Positions 44,650 to 53,937 of a DNA stretch of 64,000 bases are shown here, one piece after another. The stretch's first letter is position 1. Every line of letters begins with the position of its first letter. Origin of the DNA: Oscillospiraceae bacterium (GTDB lineage Bacteria; Bacillota; Clostridia; Oscillospirales; WRJC01); contig WRHM01000001.1 of assembly GCA_009783265.1 (NCBI GenBank), positions 682,001 to 746,000 on the forward strand, read 5' to 3'. Below the pieces are notes generated by a model, which was not told the origin of the DNA, ran no database searches, and was given only the letters and a program-made list of their open reading frames with translations. Both the position numbers and the translations under genes were made by a program.

Positions 44650-46539
44650 ATGTCGGTTAAAACAATAAAAATAAACAATAAAAATAATATAAATATAACT
44701 GTGGCACTCGCCGGAAATCCAAATGTGGGAAAAAGCACGGTGTTCAATTATTTGACCGGGCTTAACCAGCATACAGGCAACTGGTGCGGCAAGACAGTCT
44801 CGACTGCGTACGGGCAATATAAACATAACGGCAAAATTTACACAGTCGTAGATATTCCCGGGACTTATTCGCTCAACGCAACTTCAGGCGAAGAAAAAAC
44901 CGCCTGCGATTTTATAGTTTCAGGATGTCCCGACGTTACTGTAGTTATAGCCGACGCGACATGCCTTGAAAGAAACTTAAATCTTGTCCTGCAAATTCTT
45001 GAGGTATCAGACAGCGTTGTTCTGTGCGTAAATTTACTGGACGAGGCAAAAAAAAGAAAAATACATATAGATTTAAAAAAACTATCGGAACTTTTGGGGA
45101 TTTTGGTAGTTGGGACGTCGGCGGCGAAAAAATCAGGGCTGAAAGAACTGATGGACGCAATAACTCAAACTGCCGAAAATCCCGGTATTTATAAACCGTT
45201 AGAAATAATGCCTGAGAATAATACAAAAAATTTCATAGGCAAATGCGAAGAAATATATAATCAGACAGTTGTATGCGAAAATCCTGAATATAAAGCAAAA
45301 GACAAAAAGGCCGATAAAATATTAACGTCAAAATTTACCGGGATTTTAATTATGATTGCGGGCCTTTTCGGAATATTATGGCTCACTCTTGTGGGAACAA
45401 ATATAATTTCCGATTTTTTAAGCGTCCCGTTGTTTGGGGCAATCGGGCGGCTTTATTCTTTTTTTGATTTTATATACGCCCCTGTGTGGCTTAAAAGCCT
45501 GATAGTTGACGGGGTATATAAAACTTTGGCGTGGGTCGTATCGGTCATGCTCCCGCCGATGGCAGTATTCTTTCCATTATTCACTTTACTCGAAGATCTG
45601 GGTTATCTTCCAAGAGTCGCATTTAATTTAGATAATTTTTTCAGGAAAGCGGACGCTCACGGCAAACAGGCTTTGACTGCATGTATGGGATTTGGGTGCA
45701 ATGCGTGCGGAGTTATAGGCTGCCGGATCATAGATTCCCCAAGGGAACGCTTGATAGCGATACTGACAAATAATTTTATCCCGTGCAACGGAAGATTTCC
45801 CGTGCTTATATCAGTAACGGCAATATTTTTTTCGCATGGGTCAAATACTTCCCCGGGTTCTGCAAATTCGTTAATATCCGCGCTTTTTTTGACTTTGTTT
45901 ATAATATTCAGCATAGCTATGACTTTTGTAGTTTCAAAGATTTTATCAAAAACTATATTAAAAGGCCTGCCGTCGTCATTTCAGCTTGAACTCCCGCCTT
46001 TTCGCCGTCCTCAAATTGCAAATATTATTATCCGGTCAATTTTTGACAGGACTTTATTTGTTCTGGGACGCGCTATAACTGTCGCGGCTCCTGCCGGTTT
46101 AATTATATGGATAATGACAAACGCAAATATAAGCGGCGCAAATTTACTCTCGCGCTTTGCGGAGTTTTTAAATCCGTTTGCGCGGCTGATGAGTTTTGAC
46201 GGATATATATTATTGGCGTTTATTCTGGGATTTCCGGCAAACGAAATAGTTATCCCGATAATTTTGATGAGCTATATGTCCGCACAGTCGCTCACAGGAT
46301 TTGAAAATCTTGCGCAACTGCGCGATATATTAATAAACAATGGCTGGACATGGGTGACTGCGGCCTGTATGATAATATTTACTTTGTTTCATTTTCCGTG
46401 CGGAACTACATGCCTCACGATAAAAAAAGAAACGAAAAGCATAAAATGGACTGTGGCTTCGATTATTATTCCGACGGTTATCGGCATTATTTTATGTATG
46501 TGCGTTACGGGAATCGCGAATATCATAAAATTATTTTAG
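44650..46539 (+). CDS. feoB: Ferrous iron transporter B
   Basis: The protein is 629 residues, shorter than E. coli FeoB (773). The G domain has GNPNVGKST (G1), DIPGTYSLNA (G3) and a G4 of NLLD where NMxD is more usual. The membrane part has the gate motifs CGVIGCRIIDSPRER and ACMGFGCNACG and about ten TM segments. It imports Fe2+ in anaerobes. 19 bases after feoA. Confidence 0.95.
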   Translation: MSVKTIKINNKNNINITVALAGNPNVGKSTVFNYLTGLNQHTGNWCGKTVSTAYGQYKHNGKIYTVVDIPGTYSLNATSGEEKTACDFIVSGCPDVTVVIADATCLERNLNLVLQILEVSDSVVLCVNLLDEAKKRKIHIDLKKLSELLGILVVGTSAAKKSGLKELMDAITQTAENPGIYKPLEIMPENNTKNFIGKCEEIYNQTVVCENPEYKAKDKKADKILTSKFTGILIMIAGLFGILWLTLVGTNIISDFLSVPLFGAIGRLYSFFDFIYAPVWLKSLIVDGVYKTLAWVVSVMLPPMAVFFPLFTLLEDLGYLPRVAFNLDNFFRKADAHGKQALTACMGFGCNACGVIGCRIIDSPRERLIAILTNNFIPCNGRFPVLISVTAIFFSHGSNTSPGSANSLISALFLTLFIIFSIAMTFVVSKILSKTILKGLPSSFQLELPPFRRPQIANIIIRSIFDRTLFVLGRAITVAAPAGLIIWIMTNANISGANLLSRFAEFLNPFARLMSFDGYILLAFILGFPANEIVIPIILMSYMSAQSLTGFENLAQLRDILINNGWTWVTAACMIIFTLFHFPCGTTCLTIKKETKSIKWTVASIIIPTVIGIILCMCVTGIANIIKLF

Positions 46540-46547
46540 AATATTAA

Positions 46548-48749
46548 TTATAATCTAACCTGTTTAGAAGACAAAAACCTGTCTATGATCTGCTGCCTGT
46601 ATTCTTTTGAAAGAGAGGCGAAAAATGCCGAATATCCCGTGACCCTGACGACTAAATCCGGATGGCTTGCGGGATCTTCATGCGCTTCTCTTAGTTTTTG
46701 CTCGCTCAGGCAGTTCATGTTTATCAAAGTGCCGCCCATGTGATTGTGCGTGTGAATCAGCGAGATAAGCGCGTCTATGCCGCCGTTGGCTGAAAGCATA
46801 TTCGTGTCAATATCAAGATGCAGGGGAGCAGAGTTGCCGTAACCTGCCTGTAGTTTTGCGACTGCCGTAGCTTTAAGCGACGGCGAAAAACTGTCAAGCC
46901 CCCTCGCAAATCCCGGGTCAGGCTCATTCGAATGTGAAATCGGCTCTCCCGCAAACCGTCCGTTCGGCGTGGCCTGCAGGTTTTTGCCATACGAGAATAT
47001 ATCCCCGTGTGAAAACATTCCCGGTATCGTTTTTATATTATATTTCGGCGTATTTCTTCTGCATAGCCTGACAAATTCGTCCCTGATTTTTTCAGCCCAT
47101 GAATTAGCAAGGGATTCGGGGTCGCCGAATCTTTTTATATTTTTTAGCATTAATCTTATATCTTCTTTTCCCTCGAAATTGTTATCCAGAACATTAAATA
47201 ATTCTTCAAAAGTCAATTTTTTCTCGTTTATTATTCTCTGCTCTATCGCCGCAAAAGAATCCGCGACTGTCGCAAGGGCAATCCCGTCTATATTCAGGTC
47301 CATTATGTCAACGCCGCCCTCAGCGCAGTTCAGGCCGCGTTCAATCGGGCCGTGCATGAATAAATTATAGACTATCTCAGGCGTATTTCGCGATATAACC
47401 TCAAAATGCCTGTCAAATCCCGCGAGTATGCTGTCAATCATTATTCTCAAATGATATTTGAACCTGTCGAATAAAATATTTAAATTATAATCTTTATTAT
47501 TTTCTATATCCTCCAGAGCAAATACAAAAGCCTGCGCCATGTTTACCCTCGTAACGTCCTGCAACGGATATTCGCGTCCGGGAATTGCAACCCAGTTGCA
47601 GCCGACTTTTGCCCTCATTCTGCCCAACGCCGGAGCAAATCCGTTTTTCGCGTAGCCGTCCTCGCACCCTATATTGCATGAATAACACACGCCCGAACCG
47701 TCCTCAATCATATATTCAAGCGAACGGCGCAATAGAGTTTTATTTATGTTGTCATGCACTCTTATTGCGAGATTTACCGGGATTTTTAAATAATGCATGG
47801 CGTCAAGAATTATAAAAGACAGTCTTGAAGTCATATCTCTTGAGCCGTCTGGAGTCAATCCGGCAATCTGCGAATAATGCGTGTCGTTAAAAAATAAACT
47901 CGCGATATACCAGACGGCTTCTTCGTCTGTCAATATTCCCGATTTTAAGTCTTTTTCATAATAGGGGCGAAGTTTTTCGTCAAGCTGGTCTAACGCTCCT
48001 CCCGCGAAATACATTCTGTCAACGCTCTGGAAATGCGCGATAAACTGGCAAGCCTCGCGCATATTTGACGGCGGATATTCTGCAAGCCTGTAATTCATTT
48101 CCGCAATTTCAAGCAGATTATTTTTATCTTGCTGATTTGCTTCGCTTTCAGCAAGTTTTTTCGCGTGATCCGCGATTTTTTTCACCCATTCGATAATCCC
48201 GGTCACAAGTTCTTCTTCGCCGTCATAAAAAGTAGTGTCAGAGGGGTTATTAAACTCTCTGTAATATCTTATTTTGTCAAGTAATCCTTTCCAGCCGAGC
48301 TTTAAGCCTATTTCAATATCGCCGGCGCAATGATTCATCGCCCCAAAGCCGGGCTGTGTTATAAAATATTTATCCCAGATTTTTTTTAAATCATTCGGGT
48401 AATCGCCGGGGGCGATTCCCATTGGAACCCAGTTCGCGAGATAACTTATCCATGCGCCTCCGAGCGCGCTGTTTTTATTTGTATATTGCGGGCTTTCGTT
48501 TAAAAACCGCCTGAAATTCACGCCTATCTCGCACATTCCCGTGACTTTGCCGTAATCTCTCGTTATTGTCGGCGTAAACTTAAAATCAGGGAAATATACA
48601 AACCCGTGGTCGTCGATATTTATACTTCCGAGGGCTTTTATTTTTTCTTCGTTGATTTTTTGCTTGTCGTCGTGCAATGCTTTGATTCTTTTTGCGCACA
48701 AAGGCGACAATATTATTTTTTCTTCGTTTAATTGTGATAATCCTAACAT
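46548..48749 (-). CDS. Glycyl radical enzyme of unknown substrate (PFL family)
   Basis: The protein is 733 residues. The glycyl radical loop RVTGYSAFF is near the C-terminus, radical at Gly705. The thiyl-radical cysteine is most likely Cys384 in RAKVGCNWVAIPGREY; the position equivalent to CxE of diol dehydratases and decarboxylases has Trp instead of Glu. Three more cysteines precede it (355, 358, 362). Its activase gene overlaps its start by 7 bases. Family members in Clostridia are annotated only as pyruvate-formate-lyase-like. PFL itself has a Cys-Cys pair, which is absent here, so this is neither PFL nor a standard dehydratase. Confidence 0.85.
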   Translation of the reverse strand: MLGLSQLNEEKIILSPLCAKRIKALHDDKQKINEEKIKALGSINIDDHGFVYFPDFKFTPTITRDYGKVTGMCEIGVNFRRFLNESPQYTNKNSALGGAWISYLANWVPMGIAPGDYPNDLKKIWDKYFITQPGFGAMNHCAGDIEIGLKLGWKGLLDKIRYYREFNNPSDTTFYDGEEELVTGIIEWVKKIADHAKKLAESEANQQDKNNLLEIAEMNYRLAEYPPSNMREACQFIAHFQSVDRMYFAGGALDQLDEKLRPYYEKDLKSGILTDEEAVWYIASLFFNDTHYSQIAGLTPDGSRDMTSRLSFIILDAMHYLKIPVNLAIRVHDNINKTLLRRSLEYMIEDGSGVCYSCNIGCEDGYAKNGFAPALGRMRAKVGCNWVAIPGREYPLQDVTRVNMAQAFVFALEDIENNKDYNLNILFDRFKYHLRIMIDSILAGFDRHFEVISRNTPEIVYNLFMHGPIERGLNCAEGGVDIMDLNIDGIALATVADSFAAIEQRIINEKKLTFEELFNVLDNNFEGKEDIRLMLKNIKRFGDPESLANSWAEKIRDEFVRLCRRNTPKYNIKTIPGMFSHGDIFSYGKNLQATPNGRFAGEPISHSNEPDPGFARGLDSFSPSLKATAVAKLQAGYGNSAPLHLDIDTNMLSANGGIDALISLIHTHNHMGGTLINMNCLSEQKLREAHEDPASHPDLVVRVTGYSAFFASLSKEYRQQIIDRFLSSKQVRL

Positions 48750-49642
48750 AAAATATTTCTCCTTTTAAATATATCTTTTATTTCGTTAATTAAATTATCG
48801 TCCGGCGTATTAAATATATTTGCAGTATCGGGGTTTGCAATCCCGAGAGGCTTATATTTCCCTGCGCCGAGTTTGTGATAGGGCATAAACTCGCATTTAT
48901 TTATATTTATTTTACTCAAAAATTCAGCAATATCCGCCATTTCATCTGTATTCGCTCTGGGAATCACGGGGATTCGCACCAGTATATTTACGCCGCCAGT
49001 ATCCGAAAGTCTTGTTAAATTTTCGAGTATTAATTTATTTGATACTCCGGTCAAATTTTTATGTATATTATTTTTATATGCTTTTATATCGTATAAAAAT
49101 AAATCGCAGTACGGCATGATTTTTTCGAAAGCGTCAAACCCTACCGCCCCGGCTGTATCTATTGCAGTGTGAATATCATGATTTTTGCATATTTCTAAAA
49201 TATCGCGCAGAAAATCAATTTGCAGCATAGGCTCGCCTCCTGAAAAAGTCACGCCGCCGCCCGACTGCCTGAAATATTCTTCGTCTGTCAAAAGAGACTT
49301 TTCGAGATCAGTTAAATTTATTTCGCGGTAAACCGGCGCAAGGGCTTCGGCATAACATTGTTTTGAGCAATTCAGGCAGACTTCGCACTTATCTCTGTCT
49401 AATATATGCAAGCTTTCTTTAAATTCATGGGCTTTGTTTTTGCATATATCAAAACATTTGCCGCATAAAATACACTGGTCAGAATTAAATTTAAGCTGCT
49501 GTTTATTTGATATAGATTCGGGATTGTGGCACCACAGGCAATTTAAATTGCATCCCGAAAAAAACACGACTGTTCTTATTCCCGGCCCGTCATAGACCGA
49601 GAATCGTTGTATATTAAAAATTTTCCCTGATTTATTTTTCAT
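48743..49642 (-). CDS. Glycyl radical enzyme activating enzyme (radical SAM)
   Basis: The protein is 299 residues. GIRTVVFFSGCNLNCLWCHN holds the radical-SAM CxxxCxxC cluster. A ferredoxin insert carries two further 4Fe-4S sets (CILCGKCFDIC and CEVCLNCSKQC), as in activases of non-PFL glycyl radical enzymes. GGVTFSGGEPMLQ binds SAM. It installs the Gly radical on the following enzyme and is translated first in the operon. Confidence 0.93.
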   Translation of the reverse strand: MKNKSGKIFNIQRFSVYDGPGIRTVVFFSGCNLNCLWCHNPESISNKQQLKFNSDQCILCGKCFDICKNKAHEFKESLHILDRDKCEVCLNCSKQCYAEALAPVYREINLTDLEKSLLTDEEYFRQSGGGVTFSGGEPMLQIDFLRDILEICKNHDIHTAIDTAGAVGFDAFEKIMPYCDLFLYDIKAYKNNIHKNLTGVSNKLILENLTRLSDTGGVNILVRIPVIPRANTDEMADIAEFLSKININKCEFMPYHKLGAGKYKPLGIANPDTANIFNTPDDNLINEIKDIFKRRNILC

Positions 49643-49696
49643 AATTATTTTAACTTATTTCTTAATTGATTTACATATAAATTTTTGTTCAAGTAT

Positions 49697-49724
49697 ATTA
49701 TAACATATTTTATTGACTTTTCAA
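49697..49724 (-). promoter_or_regulatory. Probable promoter of the activase/glycyl radical enzyme operon
   Basis: On the minus strand: TTGAAA (49724-49719), 16-base spacer, TATAAT (49702-49697). Its -35 abuts the -35 of the divergent promoter, so the two operons may share control. Confidence 0.65.
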
Positions 49725-49742
49725 GTGGTGATATAGTATAAT
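49713..49742 (+). promoter_or_regulatory. Probable promoter of the isomerase/UroD-like operon
   Basis: TTGACT (49713-49718), 18-base spacer, TATAAT (49737-49742). Back-to-back with the minus-strand promoter. Confidence 0.6.
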
Positions 49743-49789
49743 ATTCATACAAAAATTTATTAATTCAAAAAAAGAGAGGTTTTATATTT

Positions 49790-50671
49790 ATGAAAATCGG
49801 AAGCGTGGCGTGGGGTTGGACTCCTGTTCCTGAAGATATGCCTGAGGGCGACAGCCTGCTCAGGATTGCCGACAAAATAAAAGCGATTGGATTTGAAATC
49901 GTTGACTATCTTTCAGATTACAATTCGCTCGATCAGTTTTTTACCGACGAAAAATCAAAAGAAATCGGGGAATACAGCAGAAATATCGGGCTTGAAGTCG
50001 GCGGGCTTGTTTTCCAGTCTGATATCTGGAATCAAACCGACGAATCAATAAAGCAAAAACAGCTCGATTATTTCAGGAAATGTGCTCAAGCGGCAAAATG
50101 CATGGGAGCGTCTGCCGTATCGTGTATTATTCCCGGTCCTTACGGCGCAAAACCCAATTATACTCCTTCACCGTCGGACAAAAAAGCCCTGAATCTCCCG
50201 TCTGATTACAACTGGGATAAAGATTTTGATAATTATATATCACAAATGACAAAAGCCTGCGATATTGCGAAAGAATACGGGCTGAAAATAGCGTTGGAAT
50301 GTTTCCCCGGTTCGCTTTGCTCTACTCCCCACGCCATGCTTAAAACTCTTGAATGCGTAAACCGTTCAAACATAGGGATACAGCTTGATACTGCCCATTT
50401 GATGAACCAGCGCATAGATATAGAAACGGCAATTTTTATGCTTGGCGGAACCCGGATATTTAACGTTCACGCCAAAGATTCTGACGGCATGACGAGGGCG
50501 AATTTGGCGTGCGGCACGGGGCTTGTGGACTATTCGGCCGTATTGCGCGCTTTAAAAAATATCGGATATAACGGCAATATTTCGATCGAGGTTGAATTTA
50601 CCGCTAATCCCGGACGTTATATGAGGCAGGCTTATAATCATCTGCGCGAATGTATGGCGGGAATATATTAA
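49790..50671 (+). CDS. Sugar phosphate isomerase/epimerase-like TIM barrel
   Basis: The protein is 293 residues: MKIGSVAWGWTPVPEDMPEG, CAQAAKCMGASAVSCIIPGP, LKIALECFPGSLCSTPHAML, IQLDTAHLMNQR, FNVHAKDSD and ISIEVEFTAN. The Glu, Asp-His and His residues at strand ends are the metal ligands of xylose-isomerase-like barrels. It is not a close copy of the protein at 43456. Located divergently from the glycyl radical operon and 44 bases before the UroD-like gene. Confidence 0.8.
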   Translation: MKIGSVAWGWTPVPEDMPEGDSLLRIADKIKAIGFEIVDYLSDYNSLDQFFTDEKSKEIGEYSRNIGLEVGGLVFQSDIWNQTDESIKQKQLDYFRKCAQAAKCMGASAVSCIIPGPYGAKPNYTPSPSDKKALNLPSDYNWDKDFDNYISQMTKACDIAKEYGLKIALECFPGSLCSTPHAMLKTLECVNRSNIGIQLDTAHLMNQRIDIETAIFMLGGTRIFNVHAKDSDGMTRANLACGTGLVDYSAVLRALKNIGYNGNISIEVEFTANPGRYMRQAYNHLRECMAGIY

Positions 50672-50715
50672 ATTAAAAATTAAAGAATTAAATTTAAAGA
50701 AAAGGAAAATATATC

Positions 50716-51786
50716 ATGACGCCGCGAGAAAGAATTTTAACCGCGTTAAATCATAAAGAAACTGATATTATACCGTTTTCACTGGGGTTCGGGATAAATT
50801 ACCCCGCAAAAAAAGCGTTTGCCGAATATATGAGACGCGATATTTCCGAAATTGATGAAATACTTGAAAAAATCTCTGACATACGCCATATAGGGGCAAA
50901 ATATATAGGCCCGAAAGACAGAAACACAGGATTGTCTGACGGGTCATATACAGATATATGGGGCGTTAAGCGCAGCCCAGTAAAAAATAACAAAGATATT
51001 TATATGGAAATAAGCGAATATCCGCTGCAAAATTTCACGGATATAAAACAACTCGAAAATTATATTTTCCCGAAAGCCGAATGGTTTGATTTTTCAGGTA
51101 TTCCCGAAATGATTGAGTCACGCGGCGATAAAGGATATTACGCAGTTATGTTCTCGGCGGGAAATATTTTTGAATCGGCATGGTATATGCGCGGATTTGA
51201 AAAGATGTTCACGGATTTGCTGCTCGAAAAAGAGTTTTCTTGCTGGCTTTTAAACAAAGTCACGGATTTTTTTATAGAATTTACGCGCAGAATGCTTGAA
51301 GCCGCAGACGGAAAAATAGATCTTGCGTTTACTGCCGATGATATAGGCGGACAAAACGGGCTTTTATTTTCACTGCCTCTGTGGGAAGAAATGATAAAGC
51401 CGCATCATAAACGCTTAAATAATATAATTCACGGATACGGCGCAAAAGTAGTATATCATACCGACGGTTCTGTTATGGATGCGCTCGGCGGGCTTATAGA
51501 TATGGGGATTGACGTACTGGAAGCGTTGCAGTTTGACGCTAAAAATATGGACCCTGTTGGGTTAAAAGAAAAAGCGGGCGGTAAAATCAGTTTTCACGGA
51601 GGAGTAAGCGTGCAGTCAACGCTTCCGTTCGGAACTCCTGACGAAGTTGAGGCTGAAGTGAAATATTTGATAAAAACTCTGGGTAAAAACGGCGGATATA
51701 TATTAGCCCCATCACACGCGATTCAGGCGGGTACGCCTCCGGAAAATATTTATGCTTTTTTAAAAGCGGCGGGGAAATTAGATTAA
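50716..51786 (+). CDS. Uroporphyrinogen decarboxylase/MtaA-family protein
   Basis: The protein is 356 residues: MTPRERILTALNHKETDIIP, GMFSAGNIFESAWYMRG-like FSAGN block, FTADDIGGQNGLLFS, VYHTDGSVMDALGGL and ILAPSHAIQAGTPPEN. The family includes heme UroD and cobalamin-dependent methyltransferases. No heme genes are near and the HxCG zinc motif of MtaA is replaced by HTDGS. Members near sugar isomerases are common in gut Clostridia, with unknown role. AAAGGAAA site. Confidence 0.75.
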   Translation: MTPRERILTALNHKETDIIPFSLGFGINYPAKKAFAEYMRRDISEIDEILEKISDIRHIGAKYIGPKDRNTGLSDGSYTDIWGVKRSPVKNNKDIYMEISEYPLQNFTDIKQLENYIFPKAEWFDFSGIPEMIESRGDKGYYAVMFSAGNIFESAWYMRGFEKMFTDLLLEKEFSCWLLNKVTDFFIEFTRRMLEAADGKIDLAFTADDIGGQNGLLFSLPLWEEMIKPHHKRLNNIIHGYGAKVVYHTDGSVMDALGGLIDMGIDVLEALQFDAKNMDPVGLKEKAGGKISFHGGVSVQSTLPFGTPDEVEAEVKYLIKTLGKNGGYILAPSHAIQAGTPPENIYAFLKAAGKLD

Positions 51787-51875
51787 TGACAGGCAATTTA
51801 GATAGTAATTTAATTAAAATCGTGTAAAATCATTGAAAGATACTGAAAAAAATTGAAAAAATTGAAAAATTGTTG

Positions 51876-51904
51876 TTGCAATTTTAATTTTATTGTGATA
51901 TAAT
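51876..51904 (+). promoter_or_regulatory. Promoter of the rimP-nusA-infB operon
   Basis: TTGCAA (51876-51881), 17-base spacer, TATAAT (51899-51904), with TG before the -10. About 80 bases before rimP. Confidence 0.8.
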
Positions 51905-51928
51905 ATTAATACAGTTAAAGTTTTATGA

Positions 51929-51956
51929 TTGAGAGAGTGGGTTTCCACTCTCTCAA
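51929..51956 (+). promoter_or_regulatory. Leader hairpin upstream of rimP
   Basis: TTGAGAGAGTGG and CCACTCTCTCAA form a perfect 12-bp stem over a GTTT loop, followed by a weak AAAATTT run. Such a stem is common ahead of rimP/nusA and may be an attenuator that senses NusA; a link to the described rimP leader family is inference. Confidence 0.6.
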
Positions 51957-51983
51957 AATTTATAGGAGCGCTTAATAAAATAA

Positions 51984-52514
51984 ATGAGTAAAAACAAAAA
52001 TAATTCAAATTCCAAGAAAACACAGTCGAGAAAACAAATAGAGCAAACTGTCAGAAATCTTGTCGGGGCTGAAATAATAAATCTCGGCTATGAAATTTGG
52101 GATATTGAATATTATAACGACAAAATCGAATGGCTGCTTGATATAACTATCGAAAATCCGTCGGGAACGCCCATATCTATCAGCGACTGCGAAAAAGTCA
52201 CTCATGCAGTAAGCCCGATTATAGATGCCGCCGACCCTATCGAAAACAGTTATTCTCTCGCAGTTTCATCTCCCGGGTTAAACAGGGAACTCAAAAACGA
52301 TTTGCATTTAAGCAAATATATAGAAAAAGAAGTCACTGTTAAACTGTTCACGAAAAACGAAATAGCCGGGGACAAGAATTTTAACGCAATATTAAAAGAA
52401 TTTTCGAAAGAGAGTTTTAAATTTGAAAAAATATCTGAAGATGAAAATATAATAATCAATCTCGCAAAAAAAGAAATCGCGCATATTTACGCGTATGATG
52501 AAATTAATATTTAA
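51984..52514 (+). CDS. rimP: Ribosome maturation factor RimP
   Basis: The protein is 176 residues. After a Ser/Asn/Lys-rich start, the RimP N-domain shows GAEIINLGYEIWDIEYYND, DITIENPSGTPISISDCEKV and SLAVSSPGLNRELKND, followed by an SH3-like C-domain ending KKEIAHIYAYDEI. It assists 30S maturation. It is first in the operon, as usual. Confidence 0.93.
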   Translation: MSKNKNNSNSKKTQSRKQIEQTVRNLVGAEIINLGYEIWDIEYYNDKIEWLLDITIENPSGTPISISDCEKVTHAVSPIIDAADPIENSYSLAVSSPGLNRELKNDLHLSKYIEKEVTVKLFTKNEIAGDKNFNAILKEFSKESFKFEKISEDENIIINLAKKEIAHIYAYDEINI

Positions 52515-52604
52515 TATATATTTTTACCGGCAGGAGCAAAATTCTTGCAATGCAATAAAAAATCAAATGAATCAAAATGAATCAAATGGAGGAACTTTGA
52601 AAAA

Positions 52605-53639
52605 ATGAACGCCGAATTTTTCGCCGCGCTTGACGCGCTTCAGTCAGAAACGGGAATATCAAAAGAATATATGCTGGAAAAAATAGAAGCCGCGCTTATC
52701 GCCGCTTTTAAACGCGACAGCAGTAACTCAAACATAAAAGTCTATCTGAACGAAAATAAAAAAGAAATGAAAGTCTATCAGTTGAAAGACGTAGTCGAAA
52801 CTGTTGAAAACCCAACTTTGCAGATAGATTTGCAGAGCGCGAAAAAAATAAGCCGGAGATATAATATAGGCTCAGTCGCCGAAGTTGAATTTAAACCGAA
52901 AGATTTCGGGAGAATTTCGGCTCAGACAGCGAAACAGGTTATAATACAGGGAATAAGAGAGGCAGAGCGCGGGATTTTAATAAAAGAATACGAGAGCAAA
53001 AAAGAAGAGTTAATTTCGGCGGGGGTATATAAAATAGACCCTCCGACAGGGAACGCTATATTAGATATAGGCAAAGGCGAAGCCGTGCTGATAAAATCCG
53101 AGCAGATCCCGGGTGAAGTAATAAGAGAGGGCGAACGCATAAAAGTTTATGTTATAGAAGTCAAAAACCAGACCAAAGGCCCGCTGATAACTTTGTCAAG
53201 GCGGCATCAGGGGCTTGTTAAACGGCTCTTTGAACTTGAAGTCCCCGAAATAAACGACGGGACGGTCGTAATAAACGCCATAGCGAGGGAGCCGGGCTCA
53301 AGGACAAAAATAGCCGTAAGCTCGAATAATCCCGACGTTGACCCGATAGGCTCGTGCATAGGGGCAAAAGGCGGCAGGATAAATGCTGTGGTAAGCGAGC
53401 TTGGAAACGAAAAAATAGATATAATAAAATATTCGGAAGACCCTGTAGAGTATATAAAAGCGGCGTTGTCGCCGTCAAACGTCGTGGACGTCAGGGTAAA
53501 CGAAACTGAGAGAAGCTGCCGGGTAATCGTCGAGCCTTCGCAGCTTTCGCTTGCAATCGGCAAAGAAGGCCAGAACGCGAGATTAGCCGCGAAGCTCACA
53601 GGATATAAAATAGACATAAAAACTTCAGCCGCGCAGTAA
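52605..53639 (+). CDS. nusA: Transcription termination/antitermination protein NusA
   Basis: The protein is 344 residues, the short Gram-positive form without C-terminal repeats. N-domain (about 1-130) starts NAEFFAALDALQSETGISKE; S1 (about 135-200) includes GKGEAVLIKSEQIPGE; KH1 and KH2 follow with DPIGSCIGAKGGRINAVVSE and SLAIGKEGQNARLAAKLTGY. It modulates pausing and termination. GGAGGA site. Confidence 0.96.
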   Translation: MNAEFFAALDALQSETGISKEYMLEKIEAALIAAFKRDSSNSNIKVYLNENKKEMKVYQLKDVVETVENPTLQIDLQSAKKISRRYNIGSVAEVEFKPKDFGRISAQTAKQVIIQGIREAERGILIKEYESKKEELISAGVYKIDPPTGNAILDIGKGEAVLIKSEQIPGEVIREGERIKVYVIEVKNQTKGPLITLSRRHQGLVKRLFELEVPEINDGTVVINAIAREPGSRTKIAVSSNNPDVDPIGSCIGAKGGRINAVVSELGNEKIDIIKYSEDPVEYIKAALSPSNVVDVRVNETERSCRVIVEPSQLSLAIGKEGQNARLAAKLTGYKIDIKTSAAQ

Positions 53640-53656
53640 ATTTAGGGAGGCTATTA

Positions 53657-53920
53657 GTGGAACTTGCAAGAATAAAAATGCATAAACAAGCCGAAAAATA
53701 TTTCGATAAGCTTGATAATAGCACAAAAGAGCGTATAAAAGAAGGCTTAAAAGGATTGTTGAAAACTCCCCCTTCCGGGAACATAAAAGAATTAAAGGGA
53801 GAATTTGAAGGTTTAAAAAGACTTCAAATAGGCGGGTTCAGAATAATATATATAATAGACGGAGAATTAATAAAAATAACAAATATTTTTCCGCGTGGAG
53901 ATGTATATAAAAGAATATAG
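53657..53920 (+). CDS. RelE/ParE-type toxin inserted in the nusA-infB operon
   Basis: The protein is 87 residues from GTG 53657, with AGGGAGG 5-6 bases upstream. The RelE core is clear: KYFDKLDNSTKERIKEGLKG, KELKGEFEGLKRLQIGGFRI, IYIIDGELIKITNIF and the terminal RGDVYKR, where the basic residues would act on mRNA. It follows nusA by 17 bases. Gene order is toxin first, the reverse of the pair at 29685. This insertion is not part of the standard operon. Confidence 0.85.
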   Translation: MELARIKMHKQAEKYFDKLDNSTKERIKEGLKGLLKTPPSGNIKELKGEFEGLKRLQIGGFRIIYIIDGELIKITNIFPRGDVYKRI

Positions 53921-53937
53921 ATAAAAGAGGTGATAAC

